The notes under the pieces: model-generated | Told to the model about the DNA's origin: nothing | Databases searched by the model: none | What the model saw: the letters and a program-made list of their open reading frames with translations, nothing else | Shown here: positions 1 to 6,992 of the stretch, one piece after another | How the letters are laid out: each line of letters begins with the position of its first letter | How positions within the stretch are numbered: position 1 is the stretch's first letter | Made by a program: the position numbers and the translations under genes | Assembly: GCA_947461335.1 (NCBI GenBank) | Contig: CANHLB010000048.1 | Coordinates: 1 to 9,699, forward strand | Direction of reading: 5' to 3' | Source of the DNA: Burkholderiaceae bacterium | GTDB taxonomy: Bacteria > Pseudomonadota > Gammaproteobacteria > Burkholderiales > Burkholderiaceae | Length of the DNA: 9,699 nucleotides

Positions 1-39
1 CCATGAGCTGTCCATAACAATCCATTACCAAGGTGACAT
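1..39 (+). promoter_or_regulatory. Upstream edge of iscR: leader fragment with ribosome binding site
   Basis: Only 39 nt upstream of iscR are in the window, so the isc promoter and any IscR autoregulatory operator are mostly or wholly outside it. An AAGGTGA Shine-Dalgarno-like stretch (31-37) lies just before the ATG at 40 and supports that start. CCAT occurs at 1, 12 and 22, about one helical turn apart. I see no recognisable IscR type 1 site in what is left. Confidence 0.5.
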
Positions 40-609
40 ATGAGACTTACAACTAAAGGCCGTTTTGCAGTAACCGCAATGATCGATTTAGCCCTGCGTG
101 AAGCGCATGGTCCTGTAACTTTGGCCGGAATTAGCCAAAGACAAAAGATCTCCCTTTCCTATCTAGAGCAATTGTTCGGCAAATTACGCCGCTTCAATAT
201 TGTCGAGAGTACCCGTGGCCCTGGAGGTGGATACACCCTTGCCCGTAGTGCTGATGCAATTAGCGTTGCAGACATTATTGTTGCTGTTGATGAGCCATTG
301 GATGCGACTCAATGTGGTGGGAAAGGCAACTGTCATAGCGATGAAGATCAACATGGCCACTGTATGACCCATGATCTTTGGAGCAATCTCAATCTCAAAA
401 TGGTTGAGTACCTCAGCTCAGTGAGCTTGCGTAATTTAGTACAGCAGCAAGAAGGAAATGGCGTTGTTATTCAAGATATGCGCCAAAAGAAAATCAAAGT
501 TGAAAGTGCAAAAGCTGAGAAGCCAGTAGCAGCACTTGCAGCGAAAAAAGAAGCTGCTCCTAAAGCACCATTAATCAATTCAGTTTTTAATTTGGCGCGT
601 CAAAGTTAA
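40..609 (+). CDS. iscR: Fe-S cluster-sensing Rrf2-family transcriptional regulator IscR
   Basis: IscR binds a [2Fe-2S] cluster and in known systems represses its own isc operon when clusters are plentiful; the apo form controls other promoters. The 189-aa product starts MRLTTKGRFAVTAM and has an Rrf2 winged helix (about residues 1-80) with the recognition-helix region ISLSYLEQLFGKLR and the wing GPGGGYTLAR. The cluster ligands are visible as C92, C98, C108 and H111 (CMTHDLW). The spacing is C-X5-C-X9-C-X2-H, four residues longer than the C-X5-C-X5-C-X2-H of E. coli IscR, and the loop is rich in Asp and His. After about residue 149 comes a Lys/Ala/Glu-rich tail, making the protein longer than the 162-aa E. 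coli one. It is first in the isc operon, 26 nt before iscS. The start is supported by an upstream SD and by the conserved N-terminus. Identification is firm; autoregulation is inferred from the family and position. Confidence 0.97.
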   Translation: MRLTTKGRFAVTAMIDLALREAHGPVTLAGISQRQKISLSYLEQLFGKLRRFNIVESTRGPGGGYTLARSADAISVADIIVAVDEPLDATQCGGKGNCHSDEDQHGHCMTHDLWSNLNLKMVEYLSSVSLRNLVQQQEGNGVVIQDMRQKKIKVESAKAEKPVAALAAKKEAAPKAPLINSVFNLARQS

Positions 610-635
610 TAGTAGTAATCCATCATAAGTAAATC

Positions 636-1910
636 ATGAACGCACCACAAGACCTACCAAAGCAACCCGTTCCGATGTTTAGTCCTAAGCACTTTCCGGT
701 GTATATGGACTACTCGGCTACAACGCCAATTGATCCACGCGTGGTTGACAAAATGTTGCCTTACTTGCGTGAGCAGTTTGGTAATGCTGCATCTCGAAGC
801 CATGCATATGGTTGGGCTGCTGAAGAGGCGGTTGAGTGGGCACGTTCAGAAGTTGCCTTGCTGGTTCATGCAGATCCAAGAGAGATTGTATTTACTAGTG
901 GCGCTACTGAAAGTATCAACCTAGCACTTAAAGGTGCCGCACATTTTTATAAAGATCGTGGTAACCACATCATTACTGTTAAGACTGAGCACAAAGCAAC
1001 CTTAGATACTTGCCGTGAGCTCGAGCGCGAAGGTTACGAAGTTACTTACTTAGATGTGCTGCCTGATGGTCTGATTGACTTTGCTCAACTTGAAGCTGCC
1101 ATGAAACCTGGCACAATTTTGGCCTCAGTGATGTATGTCAATAATGAAATTGGCGTAGTACAAGATATTCCGCGCATTGGAGACTTATGTCGTTCACGTG
1201 CTGTCATCTTTCATGTAGATGCTGCACAGGCTACTGGCAAAGTAGAAATTGATTTAGAAAAGATTAAGGTTGACTTGATGAGTTTTTCCGCTCACAAGAC
1301 TTATGGTCCTAAGGGAATTGGGGCATTGTTTGTCCGTCGCAAGCCCCGTATTCGGATTGAGGCTCAGATTCATGGTGGTGGTCATGAGCGAGGTATGCGT
1401 TCTGGAACACTAGCTGTTCATCAAATTGTGGGTATGGGCGAGGCATTCCGCATTGCTCGTATCGAGATGGCTGAAGAAAACAAGCGGATTCGCGCATTGC
1501 GTGATCGCCTGTTGGCCGGCTTAAAAGACATTGAAGAGGTTTATGTGAATGGTGATATGGAACATCGCGTACCCCATAACCTCAATATCAGTTTTAACTA
1601 TGTCGAAGGCGAATCGATGTTGATGGCGTTAAAGGATTTGGCCATTTCATCTGGATCAGCCTGTACATCAGCATCCCTTGAACCTTCCTATGTATTACGC
1701 GCCCTTGGCCGTAATGATGAATTGGCTCATAGCTCGATTCGTTTTACTCTAGGCCGCTTTACAACCGAAGAGGAAGTGGATTTCACAATTAAGTTAGTAA
1801 AAGAAAAGATTGCAAAGTTGCGTGAGCTCTCACCACTGTGGGAAATGTTTAAAGACGGAATCGACTTGAGCACGATTCAGTGGGCAGCACACTCGATAAT
1901 AATTAAATAA
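636..1910 (+). CDS. iscS: Cysteine desulfurase IscS
   Basis: A PLP-dependent class V aminotransferase-fold enzyme that converts L-cysteine to alanine and carries the sulfur as a persulfide to IscU and other acceptors. The 424-aa product shows the N-terminal [14 protein letters not shown] block, H119 in TEHKAT next to the cofactor, the PLP lysine K221 in [12 protein letters not shown], and the persulfide cysteine C343 in [17 protein letters not shown]. The C-terminal [18 protein letters not shown] tail matches the IscU-docking tail of housekeeping IscS, separating it from SufS and from NifS-type enzymes. The conserved fold begins near residue 21, so about 18-20 residues extend beyond the E. 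coli start. M14 (ATG at 675) is a possible alternative start, and no strong SD precedes either. It lies 26 nt after iscR and 20 nt before iscU. Confidence 0.98.
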   Translation: MNAPQDLPKQPVPMFSPKHFPVYMDYSATTPIDPRVVDKMLPYLREQFGNAASRSHAYGWAAEEAVEWARSEVALLVHADPREIVFTSGATESINLALKGAAHFYKDRGNHIITVKTEHKATLDTCRELEREGYEVTYLDVLPDGLIDFAQLEAAMKPGTILASVMYVNNEIGVVQDIPRIGDLCRSRAVIFHVDAAQATGKVEIDLEKIKVDLMSFSAHKTYGPKGIGALFVRRKPRIRIEAQIHGGGHERGMRSGTLAVHQIVGMGEAFRIARIEMAEENKRIRALRDRLLAGLKDIEEVYVNGDMEHRVPHNLNISFNYVEGESMLMALKDLAISSGSACTSASLEPSYVLRALGRNDELAHSSIRFTLGRFTTEEEVDFTIKLVKEKIAKLRELSPLWEMFKDGIDLSTIQWAAHSIIIK

Positions 1911-1930
1911 AGAAATAACGAGGGAATACC

Positions 1931-2317
1931 ATGGCTTATAGCGATAAAGTGATTGATCATTACGAAAATCCAAGAAATGTTGGCTCTTTTGAAAAGGGCG
2001 ACGAAAGCGTAGGTACTGGTATGGTTGGTGCACCTGCATGCGGCGACGTAATGAAGTTGCAGATCCGTGTAAACGATCAGGGCGTAATTGAAGATGCTAA
2101 GTTCAAAACCTATGGTTGTGGCTCAGCGATTGCTTCCTCCTCCCTAGTTACTGAGTGGGTCAAGGGCAAGACTTTGGATCAGGCTTTAGAGATCAAGAAC
2201 TCTCTGATTGCTGCAGAGTTGGCATTGCCACCCGTAAAAATTCACTGCTCAATTTTGGCTGAAGATGCTATTAAAGCAGCGGTTGCAGATTACAAAGAAA
2301 AACATCCAGCGATATAA
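1931..2317 (+). CDS. iscU: Fe-S cluster assembly scaffold protein IscU
   Basis: The scaffold on which sulfur from IscS and iron are built into [2Fe-2S] clusters before transfer to apoproteins. At 128 aa it is the usual length. Cluster ligands C37 and D39 ([11 protein letters not shown]), C63 ([10 protein letters not shown]), and H105-C106 ([10 protein letters not shown]) are all present. L99-K103 is an exact LPPVK motif, the peptide recognised by the chaperone HscA, which matches the hscB and hscA genes downstream. The start at 1931 is supported by a GAGGGA Shine-Dalgarno (1920-1925) and by the conserved [19 protein letters not shown]-terminus. It lies 20 nt after iscS and 13 nt before iscA. 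Identification is essentially certain. Confidence 0.98.
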   Translation: MAYSDKVIDHYENPRNVGSFEKGDESVGTGMVGAPACGDVMKLQIRVNDQGVIEDAKFKTYGCGSAIASSSLVTEWVKGKTLDQALEIKNSLIAAELALPPVKIHCSILAEDAIKAAVADYKEKHPAI

Positions 2318-2330
2318 GCAGACTAAAACT

Positions 2331-2654
2331 ATGGCAATTACCCTAACTGATAAAGCAGCTGCACACGTTAACCGCAATTTAGAAAAGCGCGGTAAAGGGT
2401 GTGGCTTGCGTTTGGGTGTGCGTACTACAGGCTGTTCTGGTTTAGCTTATCAGTTGGAGTATGTGGATGAGCCAGCGGCTGAAGATCAAGTATTTGAGTC
2501 CAACGGCGTGAAAGTATTTATTGATCCAAAGAGCCTAGCCTATTTGGATGGAACAGAGCTAGACTTTGTACGTGAGGGTTTGAACGAAGGGTTTAAGTTT
2601 CAAAATCCAAACGTAAAAGATGAGTGTGGTTGTGGCGAATCCTTCCGCGTCTGA
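2331..2654 (+). CDS. iscA: A-type Fe-S carrier protein IscA
   Basis: IscA binds Fe-S clusters or iron and delivers clusters, notably [4Fe-4S], to targets. From the ATG at 2331 the product is [17 protein letters not shown]..., 107 aa, the same length as E. coli IscA. The three ligand cysteines are C35 ([15 protein letters not shown]) and C99 and C101 in the C-terminal ECGCGESF motif. An in-frame ATG lies upstream at 2265, but it would add 22 basic residues unlike the family and overlap iscU heavily, so I chose 2331. No clear SD is visible, and translation is probably coupled to iscU, which ends 13 nt earlier. The last 35 nt, including the C-G-C codons, also carry the start of hscB in another frame. 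Confidence 0.97.
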   Translation: MAITLTDKAAAHVNRNLEKRGKGCGLRLGVRTTGCSGLAYQLEYVDEPAAEDQVFESNGVKVFIDPKSLAYLDGTELDFVREGLNEGFKFQNPNVKDECGCGESFRV

Positions 2655-3159
2655 CGATTACTTTCGCTTCTTCGGACTAAATCAGCAATTCAAACTCGAT
2701 TTGCCTGCCCTAGACCAGGCTTACCTAGCGATTCAGAAAGAAGTTCATCCTGATCGCCATGCTCGTGGCAGTGATTCGGAGCAGCGCCTAGCAATGCAAA
2801 TGGCTACCTTAGCTAATACAGCATTTCAAACACTAAAGCATCCCGTTCAACGCGGGCTATATATCTGTCAACTCCATGGTGTTGATGCCAAGCTAGAAAC
2901 CAATACTGCTATGCCAGCTGCATTTCTAATGAAGCAGATGGAATGGCGTGAGAGTTTAGATGAGCGAGCTGAGGATTTACCAGCTTTAGAAAAACTCATG
3001 GATGAGGTCGAAGTCTCTAAAAAAGACACCCTGACTGAGATCGCTCAAGCAATTGATGATGCTAAAAATTACCAACGCGCTGCAGAACTTCTCAGAGGTC
3101 TGCTCTTTATCGATAAGTTTGCTGTTGAGCTTGACGATGCTATTGCGACCTTGGCTTAG
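2620..3159 (+). CDS. hscB: Fe-S assembly J-domain co-chaperone HscB
   Basis: HscB binds IscU, brings it to HscA and stimulates HscA ATPase. The 179-aa product has an N-terminal J domain (about residues 13-87) opened by [13 protein letters not shown], with the HPD tripeptide at 43-45 (VHPDRHARG). A C-terminal three-helix IscU-binding domain (about 98-179) contains [15 protein letters not shown] and ends with LLFIDKF. The first ATG (2620) lies inside iscA and gives a 35-nt overlap. In-frame GTG codons at 2626 and 2632 are alternative starts, and the conserved domain begins only around residue 13, so the exact start is uncertain. No convincing SD is seen, so coupling to iscA translation is likely. 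hscA follows after 17 nt. Confidence 0.95.
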   Translation: MSVVVANPSASDDYFRFFGLNQQFKLDLPALDQAYLAIQKEVHPDRHARGSDSEQRLAMQMATLANTAFQTLKHPVQRGLYICQLHGVDAKLETNTAMPAAFLMKQMEWRESLDERAEDLPALEKLMDEVEVSKKDTLTEIAQAIDDAKNYQRAAELLRGLLFIDKFAVELDDAIATLA

Positions 3160-3176
3160 CCTACACTCTAGCCCTT

Positions 3177-5042
3177 ATGGCCCTATTACAAATCTCCGAA
3201 CCTGGTAAATCGCTGGCGCCCCATCAGCGCCGGATTGCTGTTGGTATTGATTTGGGTACTACTAATTCTCTAGTGGCTATCGTGCGTGATGCTCTACCTA
3301 AAGTGCTACCTGATGCTCAGGGAAGAGAATTACTCCCATCAGTAGTGCGCTATTTGCCAAACGGGAGAACTCAAGCAGGTTTTGAAGCTCTCGAGAGTGT
3401 GGTGATTGATCCAAAGAACACGATTGTTTCTGTGAAACGTTTTATGGGGCGAGGTGTTCAGGATGTCGATCATATTGAAAGCACTCCCTATGATTTTGTT
3501 GATCAACCCGGCATGCTTAAGCTGAGAACAGTTGCCGGTGATAAGAGTCCAATTGAAGTGTCCGCTGAAATCTTAGCGCGCTTGCGTCAGCTTGCTGAAG
3601 ACTCTGTATCTGATGAGATTGTTGGAGCCGTGATTACGGTACCTGCTTATTTTGATGATGCACAACGTCAAGCCACCAAAGATGCTGCCAAGTTGGCTGG
3701 TATTGAAGTACTCAGATTATTGAATGAACCTACTGCTGCAGCGATTGCTTATGGTCTAGATAATGCATCCGAAGGAATTTATGCTGTTTATGACTTAGGT
3801 GGCGGCACCTTTGACATCTCAATTCTGCGTATGAGTAGAGGTGTATTTGAGGTCCTCTCTACTGGTGGTGATTCTGCTCTAGGTGGTGATGACTTTGATC
3901 ACCGCTTATATTGCTGGGTGGTTGAGCAGGCAAAGCTACCACCCCTATCGATTCATGATCATCGAACCCTCTTGATGGCATGCAAACATGCTAAAGAGTT
4001 GCTCAGTCACAATCCGCTGGCACGTGTACATGTGACTCTTTCGGATGGCACCGTAGTGAATGTCGGTGTTAGTCAAGCCCAGTTTTTCGAGATCACTAAA
4101 AACCTCGTTGCCAAGACCTTAACCGCATGTAAAAAAGCGTTGCGGGATGCTGGCTTGAAAGCTGAAGACGTGAAGGGTGTAGTGATGGTTGGTGGCTCTA
4201 CTCGCATGCCTAATGTGCAGCATGCTGTAGGTGAGTTATTTGGTACCCAGCCACTCAATAATTTAAATCCTGATCAGGTTGTGGCACTTGGTGCTGCAAT
4301 GCAAGCTGACTTATTGGCTGGCAATCAAAGTAAAGATGATGAGTGGCTCTTGTTAGACGTCATTCCACTTTCCCTTGGTCTTGAAACGATGGGCGGTCTA
4401 GTAGAAAAAATTATTCCACGCAATACACCAATTCCTGTAGCGAGAGCCCAAGACTTTACAACCTTTAAAGATGGTCAGACAGCACTCGCTATCCAAGTAG
4501 TACAAGGTGAGCGAGAGCTTGTTCAGGATTGCCGTTCTCTAGGAAAGTTTGAGTTACGCGGTATTCCACCAATGGCTGCAGGCGCTGCGCGGATTCGGGT
4601 GACGTTTCAGGTAGATGCAGATGGGTTATTGTCAGTGAGCGCTATGGAGCAAGGCTCTGGCGTTCAAGCCTCAATTGATATTAAGCCTTCTTATGGCTTA
4701 ACGGATTCTGAAATTACTCGCATGTTACAAGATGGTTTTGCTTCGGCAAAGGAGGATCTGGTGGCGAGGTCATTGCGCGAAGAACAAGTCAATGCGCAGC
4801 GCTTATTAGATGCAGTTCAAACCGCATTATCTAGCGATCGCGCATTGCTAAATAAAGAAGAACAAGCTGTCATTGATCGGGAGATGGCAGTTTTACAAAA
4901 GATTTTGAATGAAGAGACAAATAGTGAAGTAGTGCGTAAGGCAGTGGATCATGCAGCTAAGGCGACCGATGATTTTGCGCAAATGCGAATGAACGCTAGT
5001 ATTCAAAAGGCATTGTCGGGAAAGAATGTTGCAGAGATTTAA
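3177..5042 (+). CDS. hscA: Hsp70-type Fe-S assembly chaperone HscA
   Basis: A specialised Hsp70 ATPase that binds the LPPVK peptide of IscU and, driven by HscB, promotes cluster transfer. The 621-aa product (E. coli HscA is 616 aa) has an N-terminal actin-like ATPase with phosphate-1 [14 protein letters not shown] (21-34), [13 protein letters not shown] (183-195), phosphate-2 [13 protein letters not shown] (205-217) and the adenosine motif [10 protein letters not shown] (336-345). The interdomain linker is around [17 protein letters not shown] (387-403), followed by a beta-sandwich substrate domain and a helical lid. It lacks the long Gly/Met-rich DnaK tail. An N-terminal segment of about 18 residues before the fold is usual for HscA. 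It begins 17 nt after hscB with no strong SD. Identification rests on the domain order and its position between hscB and fdx. Confidence 0.97.
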   Translation: MALLQISEPGKSLAPHQRRIAVGIDLGTTNSLVAIVRDALPKVLPDAQGRELLPSVVRYLPNGRTQAGFEALESVVIDPKNTIVSVKRFMGRGVQDVDHIESTPYDFVDQPGMLKLRTVAGDKSPIEVSAEILARLRQLAEDSVSDEIVGAVITVPAYFDDAQRQATKDAAKLAGIEVLRLLNEPTAAAIAYGLDNASEGIYAVYDLGGGTFDISILRMSRGVFEVLSTGGDSALGGDDFDHRLYCWVVEQAKLPPLSIHDHRTLLMACKHAKELLSHNPLARVHVTLSDGTVVNVGVSQAQFFEITKNLVAKTLTACKKALRDAGLKAEDVKGVVMVGGSTRMPNVQHAVGELFGTQPLNNLNPDQVVALGAAMQADLLAGNQSKDDEWLLLDVIPLSLGLETMGGLVEKIIPRNTPIPVARAQDFTTFKDGQTALAIQVVQGERELVQDCRSLGKFELRGIPPMAAGAARIRVTFQVDADGLLSVSAMEQGSGVQASIDIKPSYGLTDSEITRMLQDGFASAKEDLVARSLREEQVNAQRLLDAVQTALSSDRALLNKEEQAVIDREMAVLQKILNEETNSEVVRKAVDHAAKATDDFAQMRMNASIQKALSGKNVAEI

Positions 5043-5074
5043 ATTAATTCATACCAAATAAACAGAAAAGAATC

Positions 5075-5413
5075 ATGACTCAAATCGTCGTACTACCGCA
5101 TAGTGAGTATTGCCCAGAAGGTGCCGTTGTTGAAGCGGCTCCTGGTACATCGATTTGTGAAGCTCTGCTTGAGAATGATATTCCGATTGAACATGCCTGC
5201 GATATGGTCTGTGCCTGCACGACTTGTCACGTGATTGTGAAAGAGGGCTATCAGAGTCTAAATCCACCTGACGAGAATGAAGAAGATCTGCTCGATCGCG
5301 CATGGGGCCTCAATCCTCAGTCCCGCTTATCTTGTCAGGCAATAGTCGCTAAAGAGAATTTGGTAATTGAAATACCTAAATATTCAATCAATCACGCCAA
5401 AGAAAATCATTAG
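5075..5413 (+). CDS. fdx: ISC-type [2Fe-2S] ferredoxin Fdx
   Basis: An adrenodoxin-type ferredoxin that supplies electrons to IscS/IscU during cluster formation. The 112-aa product has ligands C42, C48, C51 and C87 in ACDMVCACTTCHV and RLSCQAIV, with an extra non-ligand C46 as in E. coli Fdx. The acidic stretch PPDENEEDLLDRAWGL (64-79) is typical of the partner-binding helix. The N-terminus MTQIVVLPHSEYCPEGAVVE matches the family. A purine-rich AGAAAAGAA precedes the ATG at a good distance. It lies 32 nt after hscA. It completes the canonical operon, but no iscX follows; a cupin gene starts 15 nt downstream instead. Confidence 0.97.
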   Translation: MTQIVVLPHSEYCPEGAVVEAAPGTSICEALLENDIPIEHACDMVCACTTCHVIVKEGYQSLNPPDENEEDLLDRAWGLNPQSRLSCQAIVAKENLVIEIPKYSINHAKENH

Positions 5414-5428
5414 CATTCTGCAAAAAAT

Positions 5429-5857
5429 ATGATGAAGTACTTTAAGCGTTTCTTTGCACTATCTTTCTTTGTATTTCATTTAGCCTATGCTGATTCTCAT
5501 GGTGATATCACTACCGAATTGGTGATACGCACTCCTAATGATTGGTCGGGAACGCAATTGCCTTCTTACCTATCTAGTCCACCAGAAGTTGCTTTGATGC
5601 GCTATACCATTCCTCCAAATGCAGTGTTACCCATTCATATGCACCCGGCAATTAATGCTGCCTATGTGATTAGTGGCGAAGTCACTGTGGTGAAGGTGGG
5701 AGGCGGCGAGAAAACTTTTCGAAAAGGTGATGCGATTGTCGAAACAGTCAATACTTGGCACTATGGAACCAATCAGGGCTCTGAACCCACTGAGTTAATT
5801 GTTTTTTATGCCACCACCAAGGATCAGCCTTTAGCTATTAAGAAAACTGGCCCCTAA
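5429..5857 (+). CDS. Small exported cupin-domain protein, function unknown
   Basis: The 142-aa product starts with a clear signal peptide: basic MMKYFKRF, a hydrophobic core, and a likely cleavage after AYA (residue 21), so it is probably periplasmic. The mature part is a single cupin barrel. Motif 1 gives H70 and H72 (PIHMHPAINAAYVISGEV); the glutamate expected three or four residues later is replaced by N76/A77. Motif 2 supplies H111 (WHYGTNQ). A metal site with three histidines is therefore possible. The substrate cannot be read from the sequence. It lies 15 nt after fdx on the same strand, and no promoter or terminator is obvious between them, so it may be cotranscribed with isc. Two adjacent ATGs (5429, 5432) could start it; no good SD is visible. 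The cupin fold and export are well supported, but a role in Fe-S metabolism is not shown. Confidence 0.85.
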   Translation: MMKYFKRFFALSFFVFHLAYADSHGDITTELVIRTPNDWSGTQLPSYLSSPPEVALMRYTIPPNAVLPIHMHPAINAAYVISGEVTVVKVGGGEKTFRKGDAIVETVNTWHYGTNQGSEPTELIVFYATTKDQPLAIKKTGP

Positions 5858-5890
5858 ATTGCGGTATATCTGCACCAAAATAAAGCATTC

Positions 5891-5908
5891 TTGCCCTGAA
5901 ACAGGCAA
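5891..5908 (+). repeat. Short imperfect hairpin downstream of the cupin gene
   Basis: TTGCCCTGAAACAGGCAA can fold into a 7-bp stem with one bulged C and an AAA loop. It is not followed by a U-tract, so it is not itself a terminator. It lies in the 133-nt stretch between the cupin stop and the strong terminator, and may only be a 3' UTR stem protecting the mRNA end. I see no other structure or gene in 5858-5990. Confidence 0.35.
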
Positions 5909-5990
5909 TAAGTAAGAAAGTCAGATTTACAAAGGGCTAATATGAACTCGTAGTTTGTTCTTTATGCAGTACCTCCAAAAATCTCTTTCA

Positions 5991-6016
5991 AGCCATCCTT
6001 CGGGGTGGCTTTTTTC
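5991..6016 (+). terminator. Strong intrinsic terminator of the isc-cupin run
   Basis: AGCCATCC (5991-5998) pairs with GGGTGGCT (6003-6010) in an 8-bp stem with one G-U pair, closed by a UUCG loop with the very stable C(UUCG)G arrangement, followed directly by a T-tract to 6015. This is a textbook Rho-independent terminator for + strand transcription. On the - strand the hairpin is followed by TTGAAAGAGATTTTT, with no tight U-run, so it probably works poorly for the convergent lysR-type gene ending at 6018. Confidence 0.92.
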
Positions 6017-6017
6017 T

Positions 6018-6917
6018 TTAGAGCTTCAGTTTTTTTGTGGCACTCAATAAAAAATGTTGCTTAATCACTTGAGTAACGTTTTGTCTCATATGTTTTTTAC
6101 GTTCAAGTAAGCCAACTTTCCGGAAGATGGTTTTTCCTGGTAGCTCCTGAATTCTCAGTTGTCGATCATTGGACCACGCAATGTTGGCTAACTTGGGAAC
6201 AATAGAGTATCCAAGCCCTTGTCTGACTAATTCGATAATGGCTTCAACAGAATTTAACTCCATGCCCTCTTCTATTACTAGCTTATTGAACTTAATTGTT
6301 TGATCTACAAGATGACCAGTCCAACTATTTCTCTCGAAGCGAATAAATGGTTGATGAGAGTCAAGTATCCTCAAATCTTTTTTTCTACTAGAGGGTGTAT
6401 TGGGGTAAATCAAAATCATTGGCTCTTTATAGAGCTCGGTCCACTGGACGTTCTGTGGGAGTGCGTAAGGAGACTCGGTCACAATTGCTGCATCAATAGT
6501 GCCTTCAATCACTTGATCTAAGAAATTACTAGATAAGCCAGCTATTAATTTAATTTCTAGTTCAGGATAGCTTTGTTTGATTTCATTCAAAGTTTTTCCA
6601 AATGCACCCATCAGCGTAGATACTAAAGCGCCTAAGACGATTGTTCCGCTCAGCTCAGATTTGAGATTTGAGCCAAGAGATTCATAGCGCGCAATAATTT
6701 CCTGGATTGGTTCAATGATTGAGCGGCCATTGTTATTCAGTGCTAAGGAACGCTTAGTTCTATCAAATAACTCCAGACCAATTTCATTTTCTAATAGTTG
6801 TAATTGTTGCCCAGCTGCAGCTGCGGTTAAGCCAATTTCCCTGGCGGCAGCTGCAACACTCTTATGGCGTGCAATCACCAAGAAATTTTTTAGTATTTTG
6901 ATGCTAGACATCGGCAT
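6018..6917 (-). CDS. LysR-family transcriptional regulator, likely controls the adjacent fumarate/succinate operon
   Basis: The 299-aa product is full length for the family. It has an N-terminal winged helix-turn-helix (about 4-63; recognition region REIGLTAAAAGQQLQLLENEIG, with the wing LFDRTKRSLALNNNGR) and a C-terminal periplasmic-binding-like effector domain (from about 91, GTIVLGALVS, with GLGYSIVP at 234-241). It is transcribed away from the Fe-S subunit gene across 75 nt, the classic layout for a LysR regulator of its neighbour; a C4-dicarboxylate inducer would fit but is inference. Start choice: ATGs at 6917 (Met1) and 6911 (Met3). TATAAT on this strand (6923-6918) abuts the first ATG, so a normal transcription start would fall at the second, favouring a 297-aa protein. 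No SD is visible. It ends beside the isc terminator. Confidence 0.92.
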   Translation of the reverse strand: MPMSSIKILKNFLVIARHKSVAAAAREIGLTAAAAGQQLQLLENEIGLELFDRTKRSLALNNNGRSIIEPIQEIIARYESLGSNLKSELSGTIVLGALVSTLMGAFGKTLNEIKQSYPELEIKLIAGLSSNFLDQVIEGTIDAAIVTESPYALPQNVQWTELYKEPMILIYPNTPSSRKKDLRILDSHQPFIRFERNSWTGHLVDQTIKFNKLVIEEGMELNSVEAIIELVRQGLGYSIVPKLANIAWSNDRQLRIQELPGKTIFRKVGLLERKKHMRQNVTQVIKQHFLLSATKKLKL

Positions 6918-6923
6918 ATTATA
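6918..6923 (-). promoter_or_regulatory. Candidate -10 box of the lysR-type gene
   Basis: The - strand reads TATAAT then ATGCCGATG, so a start seven bases after the hexamer is the A of the second ATG (6911), giving a leaderless message. At a 17-bp spacing the -35 position reads TTCTTT (6946-6941), a weak match that is also one arm of an inverted repeat. The region is AT-rich, so a chance match is possible. Confidence 0.45.
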
Positions 6924-6929
6924 AATTAA

Positions 6930-6946
6930 TTCTTTATCTCAAAGAA
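6930..6946. promoter_or_regulatory. Candidate LysR recognition site: inverted repeat TTCTTT-N5-AAAGAA
   Basis: Perfect 6-bp arms separated by 5 nt and centred at 6938. If the + transcript starts near 6993 the centre is at about -55, within the zone where LysR proteins usually bind to activate. The same repeat covers the -35 position of the divergent regulator gene, so binding could also autorepress it. The arms do not form a strict T-N11-A box. Assignment is inference from position and symmetry. Confidence 0.4.
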
Positions 6947-6970
6947 AAATATATTCGATTTATTTTTTAC

Positions 6971-6982
6971 TATCTATAGATA
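6971..6982. promoter_or_regulatory. 12-bp perfect palindrome overlapping the + strand -10 region
   Basis: TATCTATAGATA is fully self-complementary and shares two bases with the TATAAT at 6981-6986. It sits where an operator, or the activation half-site of a LysR protein, would touch RNA polymerase. It is AT-rich, so chance is not excluded. Confidence 0.45.
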
Positions 6983-6986
6983 TAAT
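6981..6986 (+). promoter_or_regulatory. Candidate -10 box of the Fe-S subunit/anchor/fumarase operon
   Basis: An exact TATAAT is followed by GAAGCC and the ATG at 6993, so the expected transcription start falls on the start codon. No good -35 hexamer lies 16-18 nt upstream, which would suit an activator-dependent promoter. There is no room for an ordinary SD leader if this promoter is used. Confidence 0.5.
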
Positions 6987-6992
6987 GAAGCC

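Noticed and set aside
2265..2330. Upstream in-frame extension of iscA starting at ATG 2265
   Set aside because: It would add 22 basic residues not found in the family and overlap iscU by over 50 nt; the ATG at 2331 gives exactly the family length and N-terminus.
5414..5857. The gene after fdx as iscX
   Set aside because: The product has a signal peptide and a cupin barrel and is twice the length of IscX; there is no similarity to IscX.
5891..5908. Hairpin TTGCC...GGCAA as the end of the isc operon
   Set aside because: The stem is short with a bulge and no U-tract follows; the much better terminator is at 5991-6016.
5991..6017. Bidirectional terminator serving also the lysR-type gene
   Set aside because: In the - direction the hairpin is followed by TTGAAAGAG instead of a U-run, so I assign it only to the + strand.
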